From: Bin87 sp965220095
Lineage (GTDB): Bacteria; Chloroflexota; Dehalococcoidia; Lucifugimonadales; UBA3495
DNA: 64,000 nucleotides
Reading direction: 5' to 3'
Assembly: GCA_965220095.1 (NCBI GenBank)
Contig: OZ244805.1
Span: 806,001-870,000 of the forward strand
Shown: positions 33,062 to 41,068 of the stretch, piece after piece
Layout of the letters: every line of letters begins with the position of its first letter
Numbering within the stretch: position 1 is the first letter of the stretch
Translations under genes and position numbers: made by a program
The notes under the pieces: model-generated
Seen by the model: only the letters and a program-made list of their open reading frames with translations
Told to the model about the DNA's origin: nothing
The model's database searches: none

Positions 33062-33790
33062 ATGGCATCAGGGGAATTGGGCAGAATAAACCGGCCGGCG
33101 TCGGCCAACTACGACGGCAAGCGGAAATTGCTGCTGGCCCCGCTGGTGCAGATACCGGCGCCGGCCGAACACATACCAGAGGAAGGCGCCGCAGTCGTCA
33201 GCCGGTACTGGGAGCAGGTGGACGTGCAGGTGCGCGCCGTGCAGAACGCCCTCGGCAGCATCACCCACGTTTATCATGAGAACATACCCGAGGGCGGAGC
33301 AGCGGGAATGGGCTACCTGCAGGCGATGGGGCCGGGCAGCCACGCCGTCGTCCGCGCCCTCACCGAAGCCGGCGCCACCCTGGAATCCACTGAATCAATC
33401 GAGATACTGGCCGAGACGCTGGACCTGCAACGGTGCCTGATGGGGCCGTTGATGAGCCAGGCCGTGGCCGTCCGGTTGCAGGAGTGGTACGCCGAGGCGA
33501 ATCGCCGTCGTTACGAATTCATCGCCAACACCATCGACACCACCCTTGGCGAGGACGAATCCGGCCTGCTGCTGGTCAACGAACGTCACCAGGTGCAATT
33601 CCCCAGCGACGTTGAAGTGATTTACGTCGCGCCGCCGGCCCTTGATGAGTTTCGCCGCTGGTTCCGGAACTGGACCGAACAGATGCAGGCAGCCATGACC
33701 AGCCAGAAAGAAGACGATCGGGAATCCGAGCACGAACCCGAACCAGAGCGCCAGGCCGATACTGACGACGCCGGGGACGCCCGTAGCTGA
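33062..33790 (+). CDS. Hypothetical protein
   Basis: A 242-residue soluble protein that I do not recognise. It begins ASGELGRINRPASANYDGK and includes LLLAPLVQIPAPAEHIPEEG, a helical middle (RYWEQVDVQVRAVQNALG), LLLVNERHQVQFPSDVEVIY near residue 185, and a C-terminal tail very rich in Glu, Asp, Pro and Arg (EPEPERQADTDDAGDARS). The ATG at 33062 is preferred to an upstream one, which would read through the repeat element. Composition and codon use are normal for this window. The acidic tail suggests an interaction role. A terminator-like hairpin follows. Confidence 0.65.
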   Translation: MASGELGRINRPASANYDGKRKLLLAPLVQIPAPAEHIPEEGAAVVSRYWEQVDVQVRAVQNALGSITHVYHENIPEGGAAGMGYLQAMGPGSHAVVRALTEAGATLESTESIEILAETLDLQRCLMGPLMSQAVAVRLQEWYAEANRRRYEFIANTIDTTLGEDESGLLLVNERHQVQFPSDVEVIYVAPPALDEFRRWFRNWTEQMQAAMTSQKEDDRESEHEPEPERQADTDDAGDARS

Positions 33791-33814
33791 TAGCTAACCA
33801 GCCGTATCAATAAA

Positions 33815-33847
33815 AATCCGGCCCCGACGCAGCATCAGGGCCGGATT
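33815..33847 (-). terminator. Rho-independent terminator after trxA/tRNA-Sec
   Basis: A perfect 10-bp stem AATCCGGCCC / GGGCCGGATT with a 13-base loop. On the minus strand it is followed by TTTTTATT, a good terminator for the trxA-tRNA-Sec transcript. On the plus strand only a weak T-run follows, so it could terminate the gene at 33062 less efficiently. Confidence 0.8.
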
Positions 33848-33913
33848 GGTTTATCAGGTACGGGTGGTCGCTACGTTACCGGATTCAGCTGGGTTAGCCG
33901 TCGATGGGAGCCC

Positions 33914-34010
33914 TGGCGGGAGTGCGAGGGAGTCGAACCCACCTACCCCGCTCGTCACGAGGCATAACGGATTTGAAGTCCGCAAGAGCCACCGGGCCCC
34001 ATCCACTCCC
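33914..34010 (-). tRNA. selC: tRNA-Sec (anticodon UCA)
   Basis: On the minus strand the sequence begins GGGAGTGGATGGGGCCCGG, has the selenocysteine anticodon arm GGACTTCAAATCC (anticodon TCA), a long variable arm (TGCCTCGTGACGAGCGGGG), a T arm GTGGGTTCGACTCCC, and a matching acceptor end CACTCCC followed by an encoded GCCA. Total length is about 97 nt, much longer than normal tRNAs. Size, long acceptor/T stack and UCA anticodon together identify selC. It lies 14 bp downstream of thioredoxin on the same strand and ahead of a terminator. Its presence implies selenoproteins encoded elsewhere in the genome. Confidence 0.93.
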
Positions 34011-34023
34011 AGGGTTAGACGGG

Positions 34024-34353
34024 TTAGCTCTCCAGCACCGCTTCAATCTTGCGCTTCAGCGCCGGCTTGGGCTGCGCGCCGATGATCTGGTCGACCGGCT
34101 GGCCGTTCTTGAAGAAAATCAGCGCCGGGATGCTGCGGATGCCGTACTTCGCCGCGATGTCGGGATCGTTGTCCACATCCAGCTTGGCTACGTTCAGCTT
34201 GCCTTCATATTCCAGCGCCAGGTCGTGGACGGAGGGGGCAATCATCTTGCACGGCCCGCACCACTCGGCCCAGAAATCTACCAACACCGGCAACTCCGAA
34301 TCCATTACGCTGGCTTGCCAGTTGTCGCCGGTCACATCTATCGGTTCAGGCAT
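34024..34353 (-). CDS. trxA: Thioredoxin
   Basis: A 109-residue classical thioredoxin with the active site FWAEWCGPCKMIAPS at residues 27-41 and the cis-Pro segment GIRSIPALIFFKNG. It reduces disulfides of cytoplasmic proteins using NADPH through thioredoxin reductase. A good promoter (TTGACC, 15 bp, TATAAT) lies about 100 bp upstream on the minus strand, leaving a leader of roughly 90 nt. tRNA-Sec follows at 14 bp and is probably on the same transcript. The active site carries normal cysteines, not selenocysteine. Confidence 0.95.
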   Translation of the reverse strand: MPEPIDVTGDNWQASVMDSELPVLVDFWAEWCGPCKMIAPSVHDLALEYEGKLNVAKLDVDNDPDIAAKYGIRSIPALIFFKNGQPVDQIIGAQPKPALKRKIEAVLES

Positions 34354-34450
34354 GATGCCCTCCTCTACGGGTCTAAGGGGTTAATCTGTTTGGCGTTTGG
34401 CAGCGGGCACCATGCAGCGGTACCGATTGCGTACGCCGGATGTCGTTAAT

Positions 34451-34477
34451 ATTATACCCGCCCATTCGGTCGGTCAA
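34451..34477 (-). promoter_or_regulatory. Promoter for trxA-tRNA-Sec
   Basis: On the minus strand TTGACC (complement of 34472-34477) and TATAAT (complement of 34451-34456) are separated by 15 bp. The spacing is short, but both hexamers are close to consensus and point at trxA. Transcription would start near 34444. Confidence 0.5.
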
Positions 34478-34767
34478 CCGAGCCACGGTCAGCGTCAGGC
34501 CCGTTAGATTATTGACAACATCCCCAACCGCCGCGTTGGTGAGTATGAGGAGCGCAGAACGTGGCAATCTCGTGCCCGCATCCCACTGGCTTCGGTGCAA
34601 TGTTGACACCGGCTGTCTCGGCGCCGCGCGCCCGTCGACAATCAATCACGTTCCCGCTCGTCCTGAGCCCGTCGAAGCATCATACTGGGCTTGTTGAAGG
34701 GGGGGCCCCGGCGCGGCTGCCGATGGCTCACCCGGCAAGGGGCGTGGGCTGCGCGATAAATGATAGT
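34478..34767. other. Gap with repeat fragments
   Basis: This stretch before the methyltransferase-Maf gene holds a fragment of the GCGAGGAGC-type element (GAGGAGCGCAGAACGTGGCAATCTC-like bases around 34549-34574) and a CGTCCTGAGCCCGTCGAAGC segment around 34659-34678, which resembles another dispersed bacterial repeat. Reading frames here continue into the downstream gene but do not resemble its family, so they are treated as non-coding. Confidence 0.5.
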
Positions 34768-36678
34768 ATGTTTCCCATGGTTGACACCGTAGTTGCAACA
34801 TCCGCTCGCCCTCTCGAACGGGGCGACATCGTGAAATTATACCTGCATTCCTGGGGTCGTCTCGGCGAGGCGATGGCCAGGTATGCTGACGAGGATATCT
34901 TCGTCTTTGGCGGTATCCCCGGCGAAACTGTGGAAGCGGAAATTGTCGCCCGCAGCCGTCGGTACGTATCCGCTCAGGTTACGCGGGTTATCGAGCCATC
35001 GCCCGACCGCGTGGATCCTCCGTGCGGCTACTTTGGCCAATGCACCGGATGCCAGTGGCAGCACGTCGACTACCAGGCGCAGCTCCGCATCAAGACCGCC
35101 ATCGTGCGCGACGCCCTGGAACGCATCGGTTCGTTCCACCAGCCACCGGTTCTGGGCGCGATCCCGGCACCCGAACCGCACGGGTATCGCAACCACGCCC
35201 GCTTCACCGTGTGGCGCTCCACCGGGGCATTGGGATTCGTACACCGCGAGCGCCGCCGCTTCGTCCGCATCGACCGGTGTATGTTGATGCACGATGGCAT
35301 CAACCACCTGCTTGCCGAGTTGCAGGGCCACGCCTCTGAGACCTCGCAGCTGTCCATCCGCGCCTCCTCCGTAACCGGCGACTACCTGATCCAGCCCACG
35401 CTGGATGACCCGGAAATATCGATAACCAGCGGACAGAAACGGTATCGGGAGTCGGTGGCTGGCCAGGAGTTTTGGGTCGCCTCACCATCCTTCTTCCAGG
35501 TAAACGTCGCCCAGGCCGAGCGTCTGGTGCAGTTGGTGCGCGACGCGTTGCAGTTGACCGGTCGCGAAACGGTGCTGGACGCCTACGCCGGCGTGGGCAC
35601 CTTCGCCGTGCTGCTGTCACCCGATGCGGAACAGGTTATTGCCGTAGAGGAATCGACCGCCGCCATCGCCGATGCCCTCGAAAACGCGGCTGGATTGGCA
35701 AACGTGCGGTTCGTAACCGGCAAGGTGGAAGAAGTGCTGCCGGACCTCCAGGAAACTCCGGACGCCGTAGTGCTGGACCCTTCCCGCTCCGGATGCCAGC
35801 AGCCGGCGCTGGACGCGTTGCTCCGACAGGCCCCCAAACGCATCGCCTACGTGTCCTGCAACCCGGAAACCCTGGCGCGAGACCTGCGCACCCTGTGCCG
35901 CCGCTATCGCGTGGAGTCGGTGCAGCCGGTGGATATGTTCCCGCAGACCCATCACGTCGAATGCGTGGCCACGTTGACGCTGAAACCGCCCGCCGCAGAT
36001 GTCGTGTTGGCTTCCGCGTCGCCACGGCGACGCGAACTACTGTCCGGGTTGGGCATCAAATTCCGGGTAGCGCCATCCAATATCCCCGAGGATCAGCTCC
36101 CGGACGAATCTGCTACCGACATGGTGCGCCGCCTATCCCGCCAGAAAGCCCTCGCCTCGGCGGCTGCCGAAAGCGCGGTTGCCGGTTACTACATCGGAGC
36201 GGACAGTACCGTCGCGCTGAACGGCGAATCCATCGCCAAGCCGGCCGATGCCGAGGATGCCAGGGCCATGCTGACCCGTTTGCGAGGCACGCAGCATCAG
36301 GTAATTACCGGAATGACCATCCTCGACGCCGCCACGGGCCGCTGCCTCACCGATTCCATGTCGGCAGACGTGTTGATGCGCGAGTTTACCGACGCCGAGA
36401 TGGAACGCTCCATCGCCAGCGGCACACCAATGGACAAGGCCGGCGCCTACGCCATTCAGGATGATGACTTCCGGCCGGCCAACCTGCTGCACGGGTGCTA
36501 TTCAAACGTGATGGGTTTGCCCGTGTGCCGCGTCGTAGAAATGCTCGCCGACCTGGGCCACGACTTACCGTCTGCCACAGACGCCTCCGTCCCCGACGGC
36601 TGCCTCAGCGAGTGCCCGTTTCGCGTACCGCATGAACTTCCGCACCACCTTCGGCACGACCCTCCGACTCAGCCATGA
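34768..36678 (+). CDS. Fusion of TrmA/RlmD-type RNA m5U methyltransferase and Maf nucleotide pyrophosphatase
   Basis: A 636-residue two-enzyme protein. The N-terminal part has a TRAM-like beta domain (LYLHSWGRLGEAMARY), an iron-sulfur motif CGYFGQCTGC with a fourth Cys in IDRCMLM, SAM-binding VLDAYAGVGTFAVLL, VLDPSRSGC, and the catalytic Cys in SCNPETLARDL: a complete RNA (uracil-5-)-methyltransferase. The C-terminal part, from VVLASASPRRRELLSGLG, is a full Maf domain with GADSTVALNGESIAKP, HQVITGMTIL and DKAGAYAIQDDDF, which hydrolyses non-canonical or modified nucleotides. The join is in one frame with no stop. ATG 34768 or 34777 are both possible starts. tatB overlaps its stop by 4 bp. Confidence 0.9.
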   Translation: MFPMVDTVVATSARPLERGDIVKLYLHSWGRLGEAMARYADEDIFVFGGIPGETVEAEIVARSRRYVSAQVTRVIEPSPDRVDPPCGYFGQCTGCQWQHVDYQAQLRIKTAIVRDALERIGSFHQPPVLGAIPAPEPHGYRNHARFTVWRSTGALGFVHRERRRFVRIDRCMLMHDGINHLLAELQGHASETSQLSIRASSVTGDYLIQPTLDDPEISITSGQKRYRESVAGQEFWVASPSFFQVNVAQAERLVQLVRDALQLTGRETVLDAYAGVGTFAVLLSPDAEQVIAVEESTAAIADALENAAGLANVRFVTGKVEEVLPDLQETPDAVVLDPSRSGCQQPALDALLRQAPKRIAYVSCNPETLARDLRTLCRRYRVESVQPVDMFPQTHHVECVATLTLKPPAADVVLASASPRRRELLSGLGIKFRVAPSNIPEDQLPDESATDMVRRLSRQKALASAAAESAVAGYYIGADSTVALNGESIAKPADAEDARAMLTRLRGTQHQVITGMTILDAATGRCLTDSMSADVLMREFTDAEMERSIASGTPMDKAGAYAIQDDDFRPANLLHGCYSNVMGLPVCRVVEMLADLGHDLPSATDASVPDGCLSECPFRVPHELPHHLRHDPPTQP

Positions 36679-37043
36679 ACGTATTCGGCATCGGCACGAT
36701 GGAAATGGTGGTGATCCTGCTGGTTGCGTTCATCGCCCTGGGGCCGGGCAAAGCTATGGACGCCGCCCGTACCATCGGTAAGGTGGTGCGGGAAGCCCGG
36801 CGCACCTTTACCGACGTGATGGACGCGGCCTCCATCGCCGATGATGACATCAACCGGCGCAATGCACCCGCCGCAACGCCCCCGCCGGATACTCCGTCCC
36901 CCCAGCCGGACGCTCCGTCCCGGCCGCCGTCTGCACCCCTGCCCATGCCGGCGCACCTGCAAGCCCAAAACGACGCGACACCAGCAGACCGGACCGAGGC
37001 GTCGGCCGAGTCTCCAACCGACCCAGACACCCGCGTATCCTGA
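36675..37043 (+). CDS. tatB: Sec-independent translocase TatA/TatB-like protein
   Basis: A 122-residue protein with one N-terminal membrane helix (GIGTMEMVVILLVAFIALGPGK), an amphipathic helix (AARTIGKVVREARRTFTDVM) and a long Pro/Ala-rich hydrophilic tail. This is the TatA/B layout; the Glu in the membrane helix and placement directly before tatC favour TatB. It takes part in twin-arginine export of folded proteins. The ATG overlaps the stop of the methyltransferase-Maf gene (ATGA), and tatC follows after 5 bp. Confidence 0.85.
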   Translation: MNVFGIGTMEMVVILLVAFIALGPGKAMDAARTIGKVVREARRTFTDVMDAASIADDDINRRNAPAATPPPDTPSPQPDAPSRPPSAPLPMPAHLQAQNDATPADRTEASAESPTDPDTRVS

Positions 37044-37048
37044 CGACG

Positions 37049-37810
37049 ATGAGCGAACCGGTTTCGCTAGGGGAACACTTCCGGGAACTGCGCACGCGCC
37101 TGTTGATCTGCGTGGTGGCGCTGCTCATCGGGGCCGCGGTTGCCTTCTACTTCTACCTGGATATTTTTGAGTTTCTGACCCGGCCCGCAAGGGAAGTGGC
37201 CGGCGACGATGGATTCCGACCCATCTACACCGAGGTAACCGAGTTGCTCGGCACTACGGTGCGGGTGTCGTTGCTGGGCGGCTTTGTGCTGGCGCTGCCC
37301 GTTATTTTGTACAACGCCATCCGGTTCGTCGCCCCCGGTTTGACCCCGCGCGAGCGGAGAATACTGTTTTCCTTCCTGCCGGCGGCGTTGCTGGCCTTCG
37401 TCGGCGGCATGGCGTTCGGCTACTTCGTGATGATTCCGCCGGCCCTGAAATTCCTGCTCACCTTCGGTGGAGACGTCGCCGAACCACTCATCCGAATCAG
37501 TAACCTGATCAGCATTATGGTGCGGCTGCTGTTCTGGCTGGGCATTTCTTTCGAAACCCCGCTGGTGATGTACGTATTGGCGATTCTGGGTATCGTGCGG
37601 GCTGGCGGTTTCGCCCGGTTTCGCCGCCTCTGGCTGGTGGCGTCTTTCGTAATCGCCGCCGCCATCACGCCCACCATCGACCCGGTGAATCAGGCCATCG
37701 TCGCCGGCCCGCTAATCATTCTCTATGAGCTGGGAATCCTGCTGGCCCGTTTCGCCGGCCGCCGCCCTCCCGCGCCCACAGCCTCCAGCGCCAGCGCCGC
37801 CAGCGAATAG
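37049..37810 (+). CDS. tatC: Sec-independent translocase TatC
   Basis: A 253-residue inner-membrane protein with six helices. The conserved N-terminus LGEHFRELRTRL is the twin-arginine signal-peptide binding region, and the E in the first periplasmic part (EVTELLGTTVRVS) is typical. FVAPGLTPRERRIL lies in the cytoplasmic loop between helices 2 and 3. It is the receptor component of the Tat translocase and is co-transcribed with tatB; tatA is close by on the opposite strand. Confidence 0.94.
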   Translation: MSEPVSLGEHFRELRTRLLICVVALLIGAAVAFYFYLDIFEFLTRPAREVAGDDGFRPIYTEVTELLGTTVRVSLLGGFVLALPVILYNAIRFVAPGLTPRERRILFSFLPAALLAFVGGMAFGYFVMIPPALKFLLTFGGDVAEPLIRISNLISIMVRLLFWLGISFETPLVMYVLAILGIVRAGGFARFRRLWLVASFVIAAAITPTIDPVNQAIVAGPLIILYELGILLARFAGRRPPAPTASSASAASE

Positions 37811-37874
37811 CGGGGGCACAAAAAAGGACGCGGTGTTACGCGCGCCCCAAATTTCAGTGGTTGTTGACCGTTGG

Positions 37875-38066
37875 TCAGGTGTTCTGTTCGTTGGTTCCGG
37901 TCTCCGTGCCAGATTTTTCGTCCTCGCCGGTTACCGACGTTTTGAACGATCGAATGCCCTTGCCCAGGGCGGAGCCAACTCCCGGCAACCGAGAGGCGCC
38001 GAAAATCAGCAGCACCACCAGCAGGATGATGAGTAGTTCGGGGAGCCCGAGGCCGGCAATGCGCAT
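37875..38066 (-). CDS. tatA: Sec-independent translocase TatA
   Basis: A 63-residue protein with the typical TatA start LGLPELLIILLVVLLIFGASRLPG, an amphipathic helix (SALGKGIRSFKTSVTG) and a short acidic tail. TatA oligomers form the translocation pore. It converges on tatC with a 64-bp gap, so the three tat genes lie together but tatA has its own transcription unit. The downstream gap on the other side carries repeat elements. Confidence 0.93.
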   Translation of the reverse strand: MRIAGLGLPELLIILLVVLLIFGASRLPGVGSALGKGIRSFKTSVTGEDEKSGTETGTNEQNT

Positions 38067-38219
38067 CGTCGTATCAACTCCAGTTCAAGTGCCACAATTC
38101 TAACAGACCCATCAGGCGACCGCCACCGCCGCGCCCTCACGCGCAACCGTCTCGTTAATCCGCACCCGCCTTCCGGCATCGCGAAGAGCGCCGGCCCCTG
38201 GTCATCGACACCTGCCGTC

Positions 38220-38390
38220 CGTCATTGCGAGGAGGGCCGGCCCTTGGTCAATGCGAGGAGGGCCGGCTCTTTGTCATTGCGAGGAGCATAGCGACGTGGC
38301 AATCTCGATGAGTTTGAACACACATCGGCCAACCGCCACTGCTACGGCGACGGGATTGCCACGCTACGCTCGCAATGACAAAGTGGGTAC
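38220..38390. repeat. GCGAGGAGC-type inverted-repeat element, copy 2, with partial tandem units
   Basis: Two short repeats of TCATTGCGAGGAGGGCCGGC type (38220-38267) precede a full element (38269-38383) whose arms CTTTGTCATTGCGAGGAGC and GCTCGCAATGACAAAG match copy 1 at 32743. The inner GTGGCAATCTC / GGGATTGCCAC pair is also present. The tandem part looks like slippage of one arm. With the promoter at 38411 this explains most of the 486-bp gap between tatA and lpdA. Confidence 0.75.
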
Positions 38391-38410
38391 TCATGAACGA
38401 GTACACCAAC

Positions 38411-38439
38411 TTGCCGCACCCGGCTACGGACGCTATAAT
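38411..38439 (+). promoter_or_regulatory. Promoter of the 2-oxoacid dehydrogenase operon
   Basis: TTGCCG at 38411-38416 and a perfect TATAAT at 38434-38439 are exactly 17 bp apart and point at lpdA. A leader of about 107 nt would result. This is the best sigma-70-type promoter match I see in the window. Confidence 0.6.
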
Positions 38440-38552
38440 GCCTCAGTCAACCGAGGCGGGAAATCGTCGGCGAGCAATCCCGCGTTTGCGCCTGCGTTTG
38501 TCTGAATCAATCCATTGCTCATACCCCAACCACAGGCAGTCTGGATAGATTA

Positions 38553-39953
38553 ATGGCAACCGATTCCGAGTATGATGTAGCAGTTATCGGCGGTGGGCCG
38601 GGCGGATACGTGGCGGCCATCAGAGCCGGCCAGCTCGGCCTCAAATCCTGTGTCATCGAGCGGGACGCCCTCGGTGGCGTCTGTCTTAATTGGGGCTGCA
38701 TCCCCTCCAAGGCCCTGCTCAAAAACGCCGAAATCCTTTCCTACATCCATCGGGCCGACCAGTTCGGACTGCATTTTGACAACTTCCGCGCGGATTACAG
38801 CGTTGCCGTAGGACGCAGCCGGCAGGTCGTTGACCGGATGACGCGCGGCATCGGTTTCCTGCTCCGCAAAAACAACGTCGAGCACATCGCCGGGCAAGCC
38901 ACCATCGCCTCGGCAACCGCCATTGACGTGGCCGGAGCCGACGGCCAAACCTCCCGCGTCAGCGCGCGCAACATCATCGTGGCCACCGGAGCCAGGCCCC
39001 GCAGCATCCCGCCCCTACCCGTTGACGGCCAACGCATCATCACCAGTCGGGAAGCCATCGTTGCTGACGACGTACCGGATTCCATCGCCATCGTCGGCGG
39101 CGGCGCCATCGGCGTGGAATTCGCCTACGTGTACCGAATGTACGGCGCCAAAGTAACCATAATCGAATTGTTGCCACGCCTCGTGCCCAACGAAGATGAA
39201 GAAATCAGCCAGCAGCTGGAACGGGCCTTCGGTCGCGAGGGCATCGAGATGCGTACCGGCGCCGGTGTTACGGCGTCCAGCGCCGATGCAACCGGCGTTA
39301 CCCTTACCATCGACAAGGACGGCGCCACCGAGACCGTGCGCTACGACAAGGTCCTGGTCGCCATCGGCGTGCAACCCAACACCGAATCCCTGGGCCTGGA
39401 AACCGTCGGCGTGGACACCGAACGGGGTTACATCAACATTGACGACCGCATGGCTACCAACGTGCCCGGCATCTACGCCGTCGGCGACGTTACCGGAAAG
39501 CTGGCCCTGGCTCACGTCGCATCGGCTCAGGGCGTTACTGCGGTCGAGGCCATCGCCGGCGAAGAAACTCAGCCGCTGGACTACACAATGATGCCCCGCG
39601 CCACCTATTGCCACCCGCAAGTGGCATCCATGGGCCTGACCGAAGCCCAGGCCCGCGAGCAGGGTTACGATGTCAAAATTGGCCGGTTCAACGTCCAGGC
39701 CAGCGGGAAAGCCGTGGCCATGGGCGAAAACGACGGCCTGGTCAAACTGGTCATTGACGCCAAATACGGCGAATTGCTGGGCGGACACCTGTGCGGCCCC
39801 GAAGTTACCGAGCTCCTCGGCGAACTGTCAATGACCAAACTGCTGGAAGGAACCACACTGGAACTGGGTTGGGCAGTGCACGCTCACCCTACCATCTCCG
39901 AAATGGTGCATGAGGCAGCGCTGGACGCCGAAGGCCGCGTCCTGCACATGTAA
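38553..39953 (+). CDS. lpdA: Dihydrolipoamide dehydrogenase (E3)
   Basis: A 466-residue flavoprotein disulfide reductase that reoxidises dihydrolipoamide with NAD+. It has the FAD-binding VIGGGPGGYVAAIRAGQLG, the redox-active pair in GGVCLNWGCIPSKALL near residues 45-50, the NAD-binding IVGGGAIGVEFAYVYR, the second FAD motif GIYAVGDVTG, and the catalytic HAHPTISEMVHE at the C-terminus. It is the first gene of the operon, ahead of E1 alpha, E1 beta and E2, so it should serve that complex. Confidence 0.95.
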   Translation: MATDSEYDVAVIGGGPGGYVAAIRAGQLGLKSCVIERDALGGVCLNWGCIPSKALLKNAEILSYIHRADQFGLHFDNFRADYSVAVGRSRQVVDRMTRGIGFLLRKNNVEHIAGQATIASATAIDVAGADGQTSRVSARNIIVATGARPRSIPPLPVDGQRIITSREAIVADDVPDSIAIVGGGAIGVEFAYVYRMYGAKVTIIELLPRLVPNEDEEISQQLERAFGREGIEMRTGAGVTASSADATGVTLTIDKDGATETVRYDKVLVAIGVQPNTESLGLETVGVDTERGYINIDDRMATNVPGIYAVGDVTGKLALAHVASAQGVTAVEAIAGEETQPLDYTMMPRATYCHPQVASMGLTEAQAREQGYDVKIGRFNVQASGKAVAMGENDGLVKLVIDAKYGELLGGHLCGPEVTELLGELSMTKLLEGTTLELGWAVHAHPTISEMVHEAALDAEGRVLHM

Positions 39954-39993
39954 CTCAACACTTGGCCGAGAACGACTGCCCAGAGGAAGGGAT

Positions 39994-41004
39994 ATGCTGA
40001 CACCAGCGAATGTTCCCAATCTTTCCAAATCCGACCTGCTGGACTTTTACCGGCAGATGAAGCTCATCCGCGAGTTCGAGCGAGAGTCGGAGCGGCAGTA
40101 CACACGAGGCAACATCAAGGGCTTTTTGCACGTCTACAACGGCGAAGAAGCCATTGCGGTGGGCGCCATCAACACCCTGCGACCTGACGATTACGTGGTA
40201 ACACACTACCGCGACCACGGCCAGGCCCTGGTGCGTGGCATTACCAGCAACGAAGTGATGGCTGAGTTGATGGGCAAGGCCACCGGGTGCAGCAAGGGCA
40301 AAGGCGGCTCCATGCACATGTTCAGTTCCGAACTGAACTTCATGGGCGGCTACGCCATCGTGGGCGGACAGATGCCCATTGCCGCCGGCATCGCACTGGC
40401 GGTGCAATATCGCGGCGGAGATCAGGTGGCGTTGTGCTTCTTCGGGGACGGCGCCGTTAACGAGGGCGAATTCCACGAGGCGATGAACCTGGCGGCCATC
40501 TGGAAACTGCCGGTGATTTTCTTCTGCGAGCACAACCTCTACGGCATGGGCGCGTCGTCCAAAGAAACCCTGGTGATGTGGGATACTTTGCACGAAATGG
40601 CCGATGCTTACGGTATGGCGCGCTACGAGGTGGACGGCAACGACGTGATCGCCGTGCGCGGTTTGATGCAAAATGTGAACGCCGAAGTCAGGTCGGGCAC
40701 CGGGCCAGCGTTCATCGTCGCCAAAACCTATCGCCTGCGCGGACACTCGGTCGCCGACCCGGCCAACTATCGACCCGATGCCGAGGTGGAATACTGGATG
40801 GCCCAAGACCCAATTCCCCGGTTCCGCGACTGGCTGACCGAAGAAGGCATCGCCACTGTCGAGGATTTTGAAGAAATCGACGCCAGTGTTGACGAGGAAG
40901 TCCTCCAGGCCGCGGAATTCGGTGAATCATCTCCCTGGCCGGCTCCTGAAGCACTGTACGAAGGCGTTTACGCCGACCGACCGACCGAAGGTATTCCTGT
41001 GTAA
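39994..41004 (+). CDS. pdhA: 2-oxoacid dehydrogenase E1 component, alpha subunit
   Basis: A 336-residue TPP-dependent E1 alpha subunit, probably of pyruvate dehydrogenase or acetoin dehydrogenase. The TPP motif is GDGAVNEGEFHEAMNLAA with the Asn of CEHNLYGMG; the phosphorylation-loop-like segment TYRLRGHSVADP is present, and KGKGGSMHMFS is typical of PDH/AcoA. The ATG at 39994 follows GAGGAAGGG at good spacing; reading frames further upstream lie inside lpdA. Pyruvate is the likeliest substrate, but acetoin or branched-chain oxoacids are not excluded. Confidence 0.9.
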   Translation: MLTPANVPNLSKSDLLDFYRQMKLIREFERESERQYTRGNIKGFLHVYNGEEAIAVGAINTLRPDDYVVTHYRDHGQALVRGITSNEVMAELMGKATGCSKGKGGSMHMFSSELNFMGGYAIVGGQMPIAAGIALAVQYRGGDQVALCFFGDGAVNEGEFHEAMNLAAIWKLPVIFFCEHNLYGMGASSKETLVMWDTLHEMADAYGMARYEVDGNDVIAVRGLMQNVNAEVRSGTGPAFIVAKTYRLRGHSVADPANYRPDAEVEYWMAQDPIPRFRDWLTEEGIATVEDFEEIDASVDEEVLQAAEFGESSPWPAPEALYEGVYADRPTEGIPV

Positions 41005-41068
41005 TCGTACTGCACTCCCAACCGGTTTGCACCAGATACCCGGATACTCTGCGACGCGAGGAAACACT

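Noticed and set aside
34024..34353. Thioredoxin as a selenoprotein, because tRNA-Sec is adjacent
   Set aside because: The active site is WCGPC with two normal cysteine codons and there is no in-frame TGA.
34561..34767. N-terminal extension of the methyltransferase-Maf protein by about 69 residues
   Set aside because: The extension encodes parts of dispersed repeats and does not resemble the family; the first conserved residues follow ATG 34768/34777.
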